The notes: generated by a model from the letters alone, not told the origin. 64,000 nt of DNA from Methanosarcina vacuolata Z-761 (GCF_000969905.1 NZ_CP009520.1:3844001-3908000), one strand, 5' to 3'. Positions 37,704 to 47,887 are shown, counted from the first letter of the stretch. Program-made: numbers and translations.

Positions 37704-38543
37704 TTATAAAAAGTCTGATGCACTTGTTATTTCAATAAAACGACCTTCTTGCTTCTCGTTAACTAACTCTTTTATTCCATCACTACATGTGTTATGAATA
37801 CACCAGTACAGAGTATAACCTTTGAATTTTCTTTTATTGAAAGTGTCTATTACTGCTTTATCCTCTTTATTTCCTGCATACCCTACTACTATTACACCGT
37901 GTCTCTCAATAATATCTGAAAAATCTCTTTGGAGATCTTCGTCTAACTGCGACAAGTCTTTTTCAGTATTTCTGATTCTGCCTTGATCTATAGTTCCATG
38001 TATTTTATACACGCGACAATATTCTACATTATTCCAAGGTTTACTTGTTAAAACTTCATCCCCATTAGAGATTATAGTGTATTGCCCCTTTAAGCCCACT
38101 TCATCCAAAGCTTGTTCTAAGAGAGTATCAAAATTTGTAGTGATTATGAATCTGACAAGTCCTTCTTTTACCCATCTGGCAATCAATTTATGAGATTCAC
38201 CGAAGGTTTTTCCATTAAACTGTTCTTTCAAAAAAGCTCTTTGTTCTTCAGGTGATGGAAATAAAGATCCAATTATTTCTGAATAAGTTTTATTCTTGTA
38301 ATTATCCTCATAGTACTTTTCCATTTCCTTATTTGAGTATTCATTAATACCAACTGAGTGTTCTCCATTTTCAAATTCATTTTGAGCTCGTATTTTTCTT
38401 AAAGTCTCAATCAGTATATCCCAGCCAGTAGGTATTCCGGCATCTTTAGAGATTCCAGCTCCGCAAAAGAGAACATATCTCTTTTTTTCATCGGCTATAT
38501 TGTAAGAAAGAGGAATAATATTGTTAATATTCAATAAGTACAC
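37704..38543 (-). CDS. SIR2-like NAD-binding protein, candidate defence effector
   Basis: A 279-residue protein with a SIR2-type Rossmann fold: VLFCGAGISKDAGIP (about residues 24-38), ITTNFDTLLEQAL, YKIHGTID with the catalytic His position, and VVGYAGNKED near the end. It lacks the four-Cys zinc module of true deacetylase sirtuins and so matches the SIR2 family of defence proteins (for example in Thoeris or DSR systems) that deplete NAD on infection. It starts at GTG 38543, with a TATA box 22 bp upstream and no ribosome binding site, so the mRNA may be leaderless. IS66 copy 2 ends 65 bp upstream. It ends in TAA directly before the in-frame 312-codon segment. Confidence 0.8.
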   Translation of the reverse strand: MYLLNINNIIPLSYNIADEKKRYVLFCGAGISKDAGIPTGWDILIETLRKIRAQNEFENGEHSVGINEYSNKEMEKYYEDNYKNKTYSEIIGSLFPSPEEQRAFLKEQFNGKTFGESHKLIARWVKEGLVRFIITTNFDTLLEQALDEVGLKGQYTIISNGDEVLTSKPWNNVEYCRVYKIHGTIDQGRIRNTEKDLSQLDEDLQRDFSDIIERHGVIVVGYAGNKEDKAVIDTFNKRKFKGYTLYWCIHNTCSDGIKELVNEKQEGRFIEITSASDFL

Positions 38544-38560
38544 CCGTTGAAAGTTCGCTA

Positions 38561-38570
38561 CTATATAACA
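38561..38570 (-). promoter_or_regulatory. TATA box for the SIR2-like gene
   Basis: Minus-strand TGTTATATAG centred about 22 bp before the GTG start, the spacing expected for a leaderless archaeal transcript. It lies 37 bp from the IS66 end, so the insertion left the core promoter in place. Confidence 0.45.
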
Positions 38571-38607
38571 GTCGTTAAGTTTTAAAGCTAAGTATATTTA
38601 TTTTTTC

Positions 38608-40135
38608 GTAACTATTCAGGGTATAGCTAGCGGCGCTCCTTTGAGCGCCGCGAGAATACCCTCTAAAACAGGTAAACCATTCTTTCTTATTGTGGAAATA
38701 TATGCTCTAATTCTGCAGAAAGCTTCCGCTCCCCGTGTAGTTCTGAAAGTTCCTGATATTTTCTGCTGTAGTTTCATCATCCTGACATCTCTTTCTGCTT
38801 GATTATTCTCAAACGGAACTTTCAAGTCTTTCAGGAATCTCAGAATCTTTTCTTTATGTTCTATAAACCTATCAAGCAGATTCCTTGCTTTGGTTTTTGG
38901 ATACATACCACGTTTTCCTTGTCTTTCAGGATTTAGAGAAGGTGGATTTTCTTCAATTCCTTTCGCGACTACAGTATCGAACCTTTTTTCTAATGCCTTA
39001 ACTTGTTCAAAATCCAGATATTTGCCCTGCTCTTTGCACTCATCAGTATACTTTTTCATTTCAGATAACAGCTCATTCATATCTTTAGCCCATTGCTGTT
39101 TATAACTCTCCTCAATTCCAATAAGTTCTCTTTGGAGATGGGCATTGCAAAGAGCATGATCACAATTATAACCGTTGTAAGGTTTCCATCCATCATGAAC
39201 TGCTACCCATTTAAACTCTGGAAGAATTCCCATAGCATCAATAGCTTCTGATCCTCTTTTCGGATGAGCAAAATAACAAGTGTATTTGTCAGTAGAAGCT
39301 ACATGAAGCCAATGTCTTTTTCCGTGAACTTTCATTCCAGTTTCATCACAATGGATAACAGGAGAAGAGAGTAACTTTTCTCGAATTACGTTTTCAAATT
39401 CTTCAAGGTTCTGGAAACATTCTCTTTCTGCTTCAATAATGGTAGCAGAACTGATTTTTATCCCCATTACATCATGAAACAATTCAGAAATCCTTTTATA
39501 AGGAATGAAATGGTGATTTTTAAAGTAAATTGCTGAAGCTACGATATTAGGACCATATTGAACTGGGGAATTTACTGATTCTGGAAATTCAGCTTTATTT
39601 AACCTTCCACAGCAAGGACAGATCTTAATCTGACTTTGATGTTCTGTAACAATAAGATTTACAGGCGGAATATCAAAAACCTGTCTTACCTCATAAGCTT
39701 CAACTTCAACATCCTCAAGATTCTGGCCGCATTCTTCGCAACAGTTCAAAGAATGCTCTATTACCTAATCAGGATTATCTACCATTTCGAGAGTTGTTCC
39801 TGGATGACCTTCTTGACCTCCAGGTTTCTTGCCACTCTGTTTACGGAGACTTTTTGGATTAGGTTTTCCTTTGGAAATATAGTCACTAGAAGGAGGTTTA
39901 CTGCTGTTTCGGCTGTTTTGATTTAAGCGAAATTCTAAAACTTGCAATCTTTCAGTGAGGTCTTTAATTTGAGATTCAAGACTTATAATATAAGCAATAA
40001 CTTCAGGGTTTGAAGCACACAAAGCAAGAATCTCTTCACGTTTCATCAAGGAAGAAAATGGTTCATTTTATATCCAATTTTTCCTCGGAACGAGGAAAAA
40101 TTGTGTAGCCTTAACAAGGCTACCTGAATAGTTAC
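38608..40135 (-). mobile_element. IS66-type (ISBst12-like) element, copy 2
   Basis: Terminal repeats GTAACTATTCAGG (38608-38620) and inverse (40123-40135), 8-bp target duplication ATTTTTTC (38600-38607 and 40136-40143), length 1528 bp, the same as copy 1. The subterminal palindrome is GTAGCCTTAACAAGGCTAC. The two copies differ at many positions, so they were not copied from each other very recently. Confidence 0.92.
38616..40046 (-). CDS. IS66-type transposase with in-frame TAG codon, copy 2
   Basis: Same architecture as copy 1: leader (MKREEILALCASNPEVIAYI), GKKPGGQEGHPGTTLEMVDN, then P-D-TAG (39765-39767), VIEHSLNCCEECGQN and the full catalytic part to the stop at 38616. The codon before TAG is GAT here and GAG in copy 1, and the codons after it differ (GTA versus ATA), while TAG itself is conserved. 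No other stop or frameshift disturbs 476 codons. Persistence of both halves in frame favours a readable TAG. ATG at 40046 is used as start. Confidence 0.8.
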
Positions 40136-40267
40136 ATTTTTTCTTATAATATATTCTATAAAGTCTACATTAAATAGATAGTACTTTTTTCGGAATCGAG
40201 TATCTACTCCGACTATGCATATTAAAATCTTAAAGTCATTGTGGATCGCGATATTTTTCAGAAGGTT

Positions 40268-40487
40268 CTAGTGTCGAGTCAACAGCAAAATGTCGTATAA
40301 AATCGATTGCAATTATTCGGAATTATTAAATCCTTGATGATTCACTCGGCACTAGTATCATGAAAATTTAATTGTGAAACATTAAAAGGTATAGGTACTC
40401 ATAGCAAACCTATATTAGCAAGTTCCTTGAGTGAAGAAGTTCTGCGTTTATTTAGGTGATTCATAACTTAATTTTCACGACACTAGT
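40268..40487. repeat. Two adjacent small TIR elements sharing CACTAGT
   Basis: 40268-40356 is bounded by CTAGTGTCGAGTCAA and an inverse with few mismatches. 40351-40487 is bounded by ACTAGTATCATGAAAATTTA and TTAATTTTCACGACACTAGT. The second is related to 6052-6163. Non-coding, apparently non-autonomous. Confidence 0.55.
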
Positions 40488-40628
40488 CCAGACTGGCTCT
40501 CATAGATCCCACTATCAATGTGCAATCTATAACATGCTTTTTATGGCAACTGCCGATCCTACTTTTCTGCCAGCGACCGCCCGATATCTGCTGCTTTGCA
40601 GCATGCGGTCGTGGAGGAAGTTTTTAGA
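40488..40628. repeat. Palindromic repeat family R, copy D (inverted)
   Basis: Read on the minus strand: CTTCCTCCACGACCGCATGC, TGCAAAGCAGC, ATATCGGGCGGTCGCTGGC, then GTTGCCATAAAAAGCATG and CTATGAGAGCCAGTCT, the same order as copy B. Here GACCG pairs with CGGTC. Confidence 0.75.
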
Positions 40629-40896
40629 TATTATTAAAAAGGATTACAAATATTTATTAAGAATTGGGAACTCTTTATTAGAGTAATACTTTTATAAATT
40701 TAAATGTGACCTACGATAATTATAAATTCTAAAAAAATCATAAAAAATAAAATTATTACTATACAATGAAAATAAATCATCATTTTATGATAAATTTAGC
40801 CATCTTTGAATACAGAAATTTTGTAATTTTTTCTGACATTTCGGGTTTTAAGAAAGACATCTCCTGCAAAATAATGAGAAATCAGAGGTTTTTAAA

Positions 40897-41823
40897 ATGA
40901 GTAAATCCCTCGAAGTTTTGAAATATTTGCTATTGGCAATTGCAGGTCTGGCTGTGCTTTTCTTTGTGGGCTTCCTTGGATTTCTTACGTTAATGACTAT
41001 TAATGACCAGGCTTCTTATTCTGGAGATACTGTTGATGTCGGACCAATTGATTACAATTCCATTGTCACAAAAGCAGAAAAAGCCGGATATGATCTCAGT
41101 GGACCTTATACCAGGCTGGATGAAGCAAATTTAATAGACCCGGGAAATGTTGAATCTCTTGAAGACAGGTTTAAAACAGACTACAGGGTATCAAGAATCG
41201 CTCTCTACTACAACTTAAATACATACCTCGAATTTACAAAAGATGAGAAAAATCAAACGCTTGTAACACTCTACAATTATTCTCATCATGATGACGCCGG
41301 TGATATTACACCACAGATGCCTTCCATGTTTCCGGACGACCCCTGGATGCTTAAGATGCTTGGAGTGAGTTTAGAGCTTAACGAAACTGAGTCTGGAGAA
41401 TTTCTTAAAAAGCTAAAGAATGAGGCATCAACCCAGAAAGGGGTTCAGAAAGGAGTTGTGAGTCTGACTACAAAAGAAAATGTGGATTTTCCGGCAGTCT
41501 ATGCTTATCTTAACCAGAGCAAAACAACAACTTTCATAGGGTCTGAAGACAAATTTTACAGAAACGATACAAAACTTGGGTGCGTAGAATTTGTTATCCC
41601 TGAAACTACCATCACTCGGAAACATCATTTCAATAAATACGAGATCTATGTGAGCAGTTCGGGACTTATACGTGTAGATATCGATATGCCCACAGGCAGC
41701 GCCGGAAAAGAAATCCCTGAAGAGGAGTACAGAACAGTGTTCAGGGAAATGTTCGAAAACGTCGGCCTACCTGTCGAGAAACTGGATGAAATCGAATTCA
41801 ATTACACTCCAAGTATCTGGTGA
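40897..41823 (+). CDS. Membrane-anchored protein, function unknown
   Basis: A 308-residue protein with one N-terminal membrane helix (about residues 9-34, YLLLAIAGLAVLFFVGFLGF) and a long extracytoplasmic domain with several N-x-S/T sites. The domain is of mixed alpha/beta type (SIVTKAEKAGYDLSGPYTRL; RTVFREMFENVGLPVEKLDE) and has no Cys pair or catalytic motif. Start: first ATG at 40897. The pattern is common among Methanosarcina envelope proteins of unknown role. No operon partner. Confidence 0.75.
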   Translation: MSKSLEVLKYLLLAIAGLAVLFFVGFLGFLTLMTINDQASYSGDTVDVGPIDYNSIVTKAEKAGYDLSGPYTRLDEANLIDPGNVESLEDRFKTDYRVSRIALYYNLNTYLEFTKDEKNQTLVTLYNYSHHDDAGDITPQMPSMFPDDPWMLKMLGVSLELNETESGEFLKKLKNEASTQKGVQKGVVSLTTKENVDFPAVYAYLNQSKTTTFIGSEDKFYRNDTKLGCVEFVIPETTITRKHHFNKYEIYVSSSGLIRVDIDMPTGSAGKEIPEEEYRTVFREMFENVGLPVEKLDEIEFNYTPSIW

Positions 41824-41939
41824 GACTTTTCCCCTTTATTTATCCCCATTTATTGAGGTTACAGGCACGAAAGCTGCAAAGAGGAATTTTCTATCTCAGA
41901 AAAGATCTTGACAATTTTTGTGAAGAAGGGAAATAAATT

Positions 41940-42164
41940 TCAGTCAACAGGAAACAGTGATGAGCCTTCTACGTCATTCGGGTCTCCATGATATTCCCGA
42001 TAAACTACATACTTGCCGTTTGTCTTTTTTATGCACCTGGCTCCAAGCCCATTCATCTTCCACATAGCTTTGCGCTTTTCTGCATCTGATTTACAAATGC
42101 CTGAATAGCTGAATTCGTCGAGCATGAAGGTTTTGCCACTAAATTTTCTGAAGGTCTTTTGCAT
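41940..42164 (-). CDS. Small basic hypothetical protein (74 aa)
   Basis: The frame MQKTFRKFSGKTFMLDEFSY then CKSDAEKRKAMWKMNGLGAR has a basic N-terminal two-thirds and an acidic end. The pattern KTFMLDEFSYSG...KxxAEKRKAMWKxxGxxARxIKKxNGKYVVY is that of small conserved archaeal proteins of unknown role. It lies upstream of the TPR gene in no common operon (70 bp, same strand, this gene being downstream). No family name recognised. Confidence 0.65.
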   Translation of the reverse strand: MQKTFRKFSGKTFMLDEFSYSGICKSDAEKRKAMWKMNGLGARCIKKTNGKYVVYREYHGDPNDVEGSSLFPVD

Positions 42165-42236
42165 TGTAATCAGTCCTGGAAATCCACCCCAAACCCGCAG
42201 ACTACATAGAGCCGTTCAATAGATACAATGATACAA

Positions 42237-43436
42237 TTATACATCGTCATAACTGGCTTCCAAAGCAAGAAGATACTGCATTGCAGCTTCTTCCTTACGG
42301 CCCAATTCTTCGAGGAGAACTCCATAATTCCAGTGTGTATCTGTATCTTCGGGATCAGCTTCTAGAGCAAGTTTATACTGTACCTCCGCTTCCTCCATGC
42401 GGTTCATATCGTGCAGGAGAAGCCCGTAATTACAATGTGCCTCTGTACTTTTAGGATCGTTTTCAAGAGATAGCTTATACTGTACCTCCGCTTCCTCCAT
42501 GCGATTCATATTGTGCAGGAGAAGCCCGTAATTATAATGTGCATCTGCGCTATTAGGATCTTTTTCAAGAGATAGCTGATACTGCTTTTCAGCTTCATCA
42601 AATCGTCCCATTTCGTTTAAGATATTTCCGTAGTTATAGTAAGCCGCCGCATAATTTGGGTTTGCTTCAACTGCAAGCTTATACTGTTTTTCAGCTTTGG
42701 CCTGATTTCCCATCATCTCAAGCAAAACACCGTAATTATTGTGTGCAGCTGCAAAATTGGGATCGATTTTCAAAGCAAGCTTATACTGTTTTTCAGCTTC
42801 TTTCTCGCGCCCCATCCGCTGCAGGAAATTCCCATAGTCACAATATATGGTTGCAATTTTTATATCGGTTTTCAAAGCAAGTTTATACTGTACCTCCGCT
42901 TCCTCCATACGATTCATTTTGCTCAGAAGACGTCCGTAATTATAATGTATTAATGGCTCATCTTTATCGATTTCCAGTCCGAGTTTGTACTGTATTTCAG
43001 CTTCCTTCACGCGACCTAATTTGCTCAGAAGAAGTCCATAGTTTGCATGTGTAGCTACATCTTTTGGATCGATTTTCAGAGCAAGTTTATAATGCTTTTC
43101 AGCGTCTCCCATACGTCCCAAACTTTCGAGAAGAAGTCCGTAATTTATGTGTATGGATACGTTTTTAGGATCGATTTTCAGAACAAGTTTATAATGTTTT
43201 TCAGCTTCTTCCATGCGACTCATTTCGTACAGGAGAAGTCCGTAGTTTGAATGTACTGATACATCTTTTGGATCTATTTTCAGTCCAAGTTTATACTGTA
43301 CCTCCGCTTCCTTCATGCGACCCATTTCATATAGGAAAACCCCGTAATTAAAGTGAGAATCAATATCATTGGGATCAGCTTCCAGAGCAAGCTTATACTG
43401 CTTTTCTGTCTCTTCGTTTCGATCTCTTTCTTTCAT
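42237..43436 (-). CDS. Tetratricopeptide-repeat protein
   Basis: A 399-residue soluble protein of about eleven TPR units of 34 residues with no other domain. The consensus unit is YGLLLxxMGRMEEAEVQYKL-ALKIDPKD; the helix-packing residues (W/Y4, G8, Y11, A20, A27, P32) are kept. TPR solenoids hold partner proteins together; the partner is not visible here. Neighbouring units are alike even at the DNA level (102-bp period), pointing to expansion by unequal exchange. No signal peptide. The N-terminal capping is short (MKERDRNEETEKQYKLAL), so the start may be internal to a longer ancestral array. Confidence 0.9.
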   Translation of the reverse strand: MKERDRNEETEKQYKLALEADPNDIDSHFNYGVFLYEMGRMKEAEVQYKLGLKIDPKDVSVHSNYGLLLYEMSRMEEAEKHYKLVLKIDPKNVSIHINYGLLLESLGRMGDAEKHYKLALKIDPKDVATHANYGLLLSKLGRVKEAEIQYKLGLEIDKDEPLIHYNYGRLLSKMNRMEEAEVQYKLALKTDIKIATIYCDYGNFLQRMGREKEAEKQYKLALKIDPNFAAAHNNYGVLLEMMGNQAKAEKQYKLAVEANPNYAAAYYNYGNILNEMGRFDEAEKQYQLSLEKDPNSADAHYNYGLLLHNMNRMEEAEVQYKLSLENDPKSTEAHCNYGLLLHDMNRMEEAEVQYKLALEADPEDTDTHWNYGVLLEELGRKEEAAMQYLLALEASYDDV

Positions 43437-44014
43437 AAGCAGAGTCCGTCCATCAAAATATAATTCTTATACATCCTGTATGCAATGAATATCTTCCTGT
43501 TTGAATGGTTAAAATTAGTGATCATCTCTTGATTTTTAGAATTTGTCAGTTTATGGCAGCCCGATGCTTTTGGTTGCTATTTGACAAAATAATAGGAGAG
43601 AAGGTGCTGTATACTGCATAGTCTCAGACCGATGGACACTTATAAGCTCAACCGCAGGCTGGAAAGAATACTTGTCCTTCCAATAGACTACACAGTGACT
43701 GCGATTTGGTAGTTTAAATACCCGACAATCATCAGGCAAGCTACGAATATTTAAATAAAAAATCCATAATAATTATCGTAGAAGTAATTACCCGGAGCTC
43801 TTATTTAATGATTCAAGGTTAAATTGTAAGCGTCGCACAATGGGGGATGGTGCTAAGCGCTGAGACAATAACCAGAACCAGTTCAATGATTGCGGGAGCA
43901 TTGAAAAGATTAAGAGATTCTAAAAATCCAGCTAAAAAGATAGCTGATACTAAAAAGATAGCTGATACTAAAAAGATGGTTACTGATTTTGCAAACTTAA
44001 AGGAGATGATTATC
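43437..44014. other. Intergenic stretch before the OYE gene
   Basis: A scrap at 43600-43690 (AVYCIVSDRWTLISSTAGWK) is open but unrecognised. 43935-43978 holds a tandem AAAGATAGCTGATACTAA duplication. The frame from 43847 to 44014 is open into the OYE gene but lacks family similarity. Confidence 0.4.
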
Positions 44015-45106
44015 ATGGCAGGAGACACAGATTTATTTTCACATTATCAGATGGGCGATCTCACGCTGCCAAACCGCATAGTGATGGCACCAATGACCCG
44101 AAACCGTGCAGGGGATGCCGACGTCCCGGTCTCACTGACGGCCACTTATTATGTACAGCGAGCCTCAGCCGGAATGATTATCACCGAGGGCTCACAGGTT
44201 AGCCCGCAGGGAGTAGGTTACGTGCATACGCCGGGCATATACTCTGCAGCACAGGTCGCCGGCTGGAAGAAGGTGACAGACGCTGTCCACCAGGCTGGCG
44301 GCAGGATTTTCATCCAGCTCTGGCACGTAGGACGGATTTCCCACCCCGACTTGCTGGGAGGCGCTATGCCGGTTGCACCATCCGTACTACCCGTCGAAGG
44401 CTTTACCCACACACCCGATGGAAAAAAGTCAATTCCCGTGCCCAGAGCCCTGAATACCGAAGAGGTGCCGGATATTGTCAAGCAGTTCCGGCAGGCGGCA
44501 GAGAACGCCAGAAACGCCGGGTTCGATGGCGTTGAAATCCATGGAGCCAATGGCTACCTGCTGGACCAATTCCTGCGGAGCGGGTCCAACAAGCGAAGCG
44601 ATAAGTACGGCGGCAGTCTTGAAAACCGAGTCCGTCTACCGCTTGAAGTCACAAAAGCCGTCATTGAAGTGTGGGGAGGCAACCGTGTTGGCTACCGAAT
44701 CTCCCCGCACAATACCGAGCATTCTATGTCAGATGCCAATCCCCAGGAGACCTTTTCCTATTTCACCAGAGAGCTGAACAAAACGGGCCTGGGATACCTT
44801 CATTTAATCGAGCCCATAGGAGGCCGAATGGGGTTCGTGCCACTCGAAGCACGGATTGGGCCTATCCTGCGCAGCATTTTCAAAAGGACGTTAATACTGA
44901 ACGGCGGCTATGGTCTCCACAGCGGGAATGAGATCATTGCCAGCGGCGAGGCCGACCTTATCGCCTTTGGAGTGCCATTCCTGGCCAATCCTGACCTGCC
45001 AGAGCGTTTCAGGCAGAATGCACCGCTGAACGAGCCGGATGTGGCCACCTTCTATATGGGCGGCGCGAAAGGCTACACGGACTATCCGGCCCTGGTCCAT
45101 AGATAA
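44015..45106 (+). CDS. Old-yellow-enzyme family flavin oxidoreductase
   Basis: A 363-residue FMN-dependent NAD(P)H oxidoreductase that reduces activated C=C bonds of small electrophiles. Visible are LPNRIVMAPMTRNRA near the N-terminus, the substrate-gripping His/Asn site in EIHGANGYLLDQFL, the YGGSLENR loop, and the FMN phosphate-binding GGY/FGVPFLANPDLPERF end. The ATG at 44015 is chosen because GGAG sits 9 bases upstream and the family begins here; 56 upstream in-frame codons are repetitive and unlike the family. GC content is above that of the neighbours, which suggests acquisition from bacteria. Its physiological substrate is unknown. Confidence 0.9.
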   Translation: MAGDTDLFSHYQMGDLTLPNRIVMAPMTRNRAGDADVPVSLTATYYVQRASAGMIITEGSQVSPQGVGYVHTPGIYSAAQVAGWKKVTDAVHQAGGRIFIQLWHVGRISHPDLLGGAMPVAPSVLPVEGFTHTPDGKKSIPVPRALNTEEVPDIVKQFRQAAENARNAGFDGVEIHGANGYLLDQFLRSGSNKRSDKYGGSLENRVRLPLEVTKAVIEVWGGNRVGYRISPHNTEHSMSDANPQETFSYFTRELNKTGLGYLHLIEPIGGRMGFVPLEARIGPILRSIFKRTLILNGGYGLHSGNEIIASGEADLIAFGVPFLANPDLPERFRQNAPLNEPDVATFYMGGAKGYTDYPALVHR

Positions 45107-45151
45107 TAATGGCTCAAAGAATTGGTCCATAGATGATATGGCTCAAAGAAT
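45094..45151 (+). repeat. Direct duplication of about 29 bp at the OYE 3' end
   Basis: GGTCCATAGATAATAATGGC-TCAAAGAATT is followed at once by GGTCCATAGATGATATGGCT-CAAAGAAT. The first copy contains the OYE stop. A recent local duplication. Confidence 0.75.
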
Positions 45152-45360
45152 AGTACTGTCAAATCTTCTGGGGATGAGTAAATTTATAGGTTCTACTAGG
45201 CATCGATTCCACACCAGTGCTTCGATTCCAAAATCGATTTCTTATTTCCTGGAAAAATCCGTGATCGTCGGATCTATTCAAAAAGCAAGTTTCATGACCT
45301 ATTTCGGAATCGCAATATTAGTGTGTAAATGGGGAGTAGTGTGTAAATGGGGGGGATTGC

Positions 45361-47655
45361 TTGACTAATGGAGATGAAAAGACAATCAAACTGAAAGTTG
45401 CAGAAGCTAACCATCGTGACGTCGGAAAAGGTATAGTTCGTATCGATGAAGCCTTCAGGGAAAAGCTTGGTTTAAACCCCTTTGACGTAGTGGAGATCAG
45501 AGGGGGAAAGGTGACCTCAGCTCTTATAGGGAGACCTTATCCTGACGATGAGGGTCTTGACATTATCCGTATGGACGGGCTCATCCGCACGAATGCGAAG
45601 ACCAGCATAGGAGAATACGTGGAAATCTGCAAAGCAGAATGGAAAGAAGCAAAACATGTGACCCTCTCTCCCGTAAAAAGGGGAATAAAGATTTATGCTC
45701 CCAGTGAGACTCTTAGTGCTGTTTTCATGAACCGTACGGTTTCAAAAGGGGATTTTATCTCCACCACCAGTTTAAGTAGCTCCCGAGATATGGATACTTA
45801 TGGCAAAGGACTCATGCTGGATGAATTTTTCCAGGACTTTTTCAGGCAGGGCTTCGGCTCCTCTTTCGGGCTCGGGGAAATCAAGCTTCAGGTTGTTTCT
45901 ACCTCTCCGTCGGGGATAGTAAAGATCACTGACATGACCGAAATTGAACTCCTGCCAGAAGCCAGGGAAATTACTCCTGAGCAGGCCATTCCAACTGTTA
46001 TGTATGAAGATCTGGGTGGACTCCAGGATGCAATTTTAAAGGTCAGGGAAATGGTAGAAATCCCTCTGAAATACCCTGAACTTTTTGATCGGTTAGGGAT
46101 TGAAGCCCCAAAAGGAGTGTTGCTCCATGGCCCTCCCGGTACTGGCAAGACTATGCTTGCAAGGGCTGTTGCAAGTGAGTCTGATGCTTATTTTATCTCT
46201 ATCAACGGCCCGGAAATAATGTCCAAATATTACGGAGAGTCCGAAAAAGCTATCCGCGATATATTCGATGAGGCTGAAAAGAATGCACCAGCAATCATCT
46301 TTCTGGACGAGATCGATTCCATTGCCCCGAAAAGAGCTGAGGTAACAGGAGAAGTTGAGAGGAGAGTGGTCGCACAGCTCCTTTCCCTGATGGATGGGCT
46401 GAAAAGCCGCAAGAATGTAATCGTGATAGGTGCAACGAACCGCCCTGAAGCTCTGGATCTGGCACTGCGCCGTCCGGGCAGGTTTGACAGGGAAATTGAG
46501 CTCAGGGTCCCGAGTACCGAAGGCAGGCTCGAAATTTTCCATATTCATACGAGAGGAATGCCCCTTACAGAGGACGTAAACCTCATGGATCTTGCTCAAA
46601 TTACCTATGGGTTTGTGGGGTCTGATATTGCAGCACTCTGCCGGGAAGCTGCCATGAGAGCTCTTAGGCGTGTCTTCCCGAGGATTGATCTAAAAGAACC
46701 TCATATCCCAAAAGAAATCCTGGATTCATTACAGGTCACAAGAGCAGACTTCGAAGAGGCCATGAAAGACGTGCAGCCCTCAGCCATCCGGGAAATACTT
46801 ATTGAGATTCCCAATATCAGTTGGAATGATGTTGGCGGCCTGGAAGACGTAAAATGTCTCCTGAAAGAAGCTGTAGAATGGCCACTTAAAAACCCTGAGT
46901 CTTATCGGCATATAGGTGTGGAAGCTCCAAAAGGCGTACTCCTATATGGTCCTCCGGGCACTGGAAAGACCCTTCTGGCAAAAGCCATTGCCCATGAGTC
47001 AGATGCCAATTTTATCACTGCCAAAGGAAGCGACCTCCTTTCCAAGTGGTATGGAGAATCCGAAAAGAGGATTGCTGAGGTCTTCACCAGGGCGAGACAG
47101 GTTGCCCCTTCAATTGTTTTTCTGGACGAACTTGATTCACTTGCTCCCATCCGTGGGATCTCAGCAGGTGAGCCTCAGGTTACAGCCAGAATCCTTAATC
47201 AGCTTCTTTCTGAAATGGATGGTCTTGAAGAACTCATGGGAGTTGTAGTGATCGGTGCAACTAACCGCCCTGATATCATAGACCCAGCTTTGATTCGTCC
47301 AGGGCGTTTTGATGAGCTTATTCTCGTCCCGGTCCCTGATAAAGGAGCTAGAAGGGAAATTCTCAAGGTTCACACAAAGAAGATGGCCCTTGCAGAAGAT
47401 GTGGATATCGAGGAACTCGTTGCACGTACCGATAATTACACAGGCGCAGATCTTGCAGCAATATGTAAAAAGGCAGGAAGATACGCCCTGCGTGAAGAAC
47501 TTCATGCAGACAATGTTAAACAGAAACATTTCCTTAAAGCAGTTTCAGAGACACGACCTTCAGTTACCCCTGATACTATGAAATACTATGAAGCAATAAA
47601 AGGAGAAATCATAACCAGGAAATCAAAGGAAATAGAAAATCCCTTATATATATGA
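45361..47655 (+). CDS. CDC48/VCP-type AAA ATPase
   Basis: A 764-residue hexameric unfoldase of the p97 type that extracts or unfolds proteins for the proteasome. An N-domain ([20 protein letters not shown], about 1-185) is followed by two AAA modules, D1 and D2, each with Walker A GPPGTGKT and Walker B ([14 protein letters not shown] and [12 protein letters not shown]), sensor-1 [10 protein letters not shown] / [10 protein letters not shown] and an arginine-finger RPGRFD. A C-terminal HbYX-like end is absent (ends IENPLYI). The start is TTG at 45361: GGGGGG lies 4 bases upstream and no ATG exists until after the conserved N-domain begins. Archaea often carry two CDC48 genes; this may be one of them. 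Confidence 0.92.
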   Translation: MTNGDEKTIKLKVAEANHRDVGKGIVRIDEAFREKLGLNPFDVVEIRGGKVTSALIGRPYPDDEGLDIIRMDGLIRTNAKTSIGEYVEICKAEWKEAKHVTLSPVKRGIKIYAPSETLSAVFMNRTVSKGDFISTTSLSSSRDMDTYGKGLMLDEFFQDFFRQGFGSSFGLGEIKLQVVSTSPSGIVKITDMTEIELLPEAREITPEQAIPTVMYEDLGGLQDAILKVREMVEIPLKYPELFDRLGIEAPKGVLLHGPPGTGKTMLARAVASESDAYFISINGPEIMSKYYGESEKAIRDIFDEAEKNAPAIIFLDEIDSIAPKRAEVTGEVERRVVAQLLSLMDGLKSRKNVIVIGATNRPEALDLALRRPGRFDREIELRVPSTEGRLEIFHIHTRGMPLTEDVNLMDLAQITYGFVGSDIAALCREAAMRALRRVFPRIDLKEPHIPKEILDSLQVTRADFEEAMKDVQPSAIREILIEIPNISWNDVGGLEDVKCLLKEAVEWPLKNPESYRHIGVEAPKGVLLYGPPGTGKTLLAKAIAHESDANFITAKGSDLLSKWYGESEKRIAEVFTRARQVAPSIVFLDELDSLAPIRGISAGEPQVTARILNQLLSEMDGLEELMGVVVIGATNRPDIIDPALIRPGRFDELILVPVPDKGARREILKVHTKKMALAEDVDIEELVARTDNYTGADLAAICKKAGRYALREELHADNVKQKHFLKAVSETRPSVTPDTMKYYEAIKGEIITRKSKEIENPLYI

Positions 47656-47838
47656 TTAAGAGTGCAATTTGCATTCAACTATTTTTCCTGTTTGCGTTCT
47701 ACTATTTTTCCTGTTATTTTTCTTCTACATTTTACTTTTTATGTCATTTTTTCTTCAATTCAGAACCTATCTGGAAAGTCGACATCTGTGTTTTGTAAAA
47801 GTTTCAATAAACGACATTCCATATCAAAAAAAAGAAAT

Positions 47839-47861
47839 TTCCGTGTCCTTTTGACACGGAA
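47839..47861 (-). terminator. Intrinsic-type terminator of the cdh operon
   Basis: On the minus strand TTCCGTGTC-AAAAG-GACACGGAA, a perfect 9-bp stem, followed by ATTTCTTTTTTTTGA. It lies 27 bp after the cdhE stop. Confidence 0.8.
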
Positions 47862-47887
47862 TATTAATATTCAAATTTATTTTCTGA

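Larger units (their letters stand above)
40144..40896. other. Intergenic stretch of abutting repeats
   Basis: Contains two TIR-bounded units (40268-40487) and family R copy D (40488-40628) end to end, then 270 bp of AT-rich DNA upstream of the membrane-anchored protein. No gene is supported. Confidence 0.6.
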
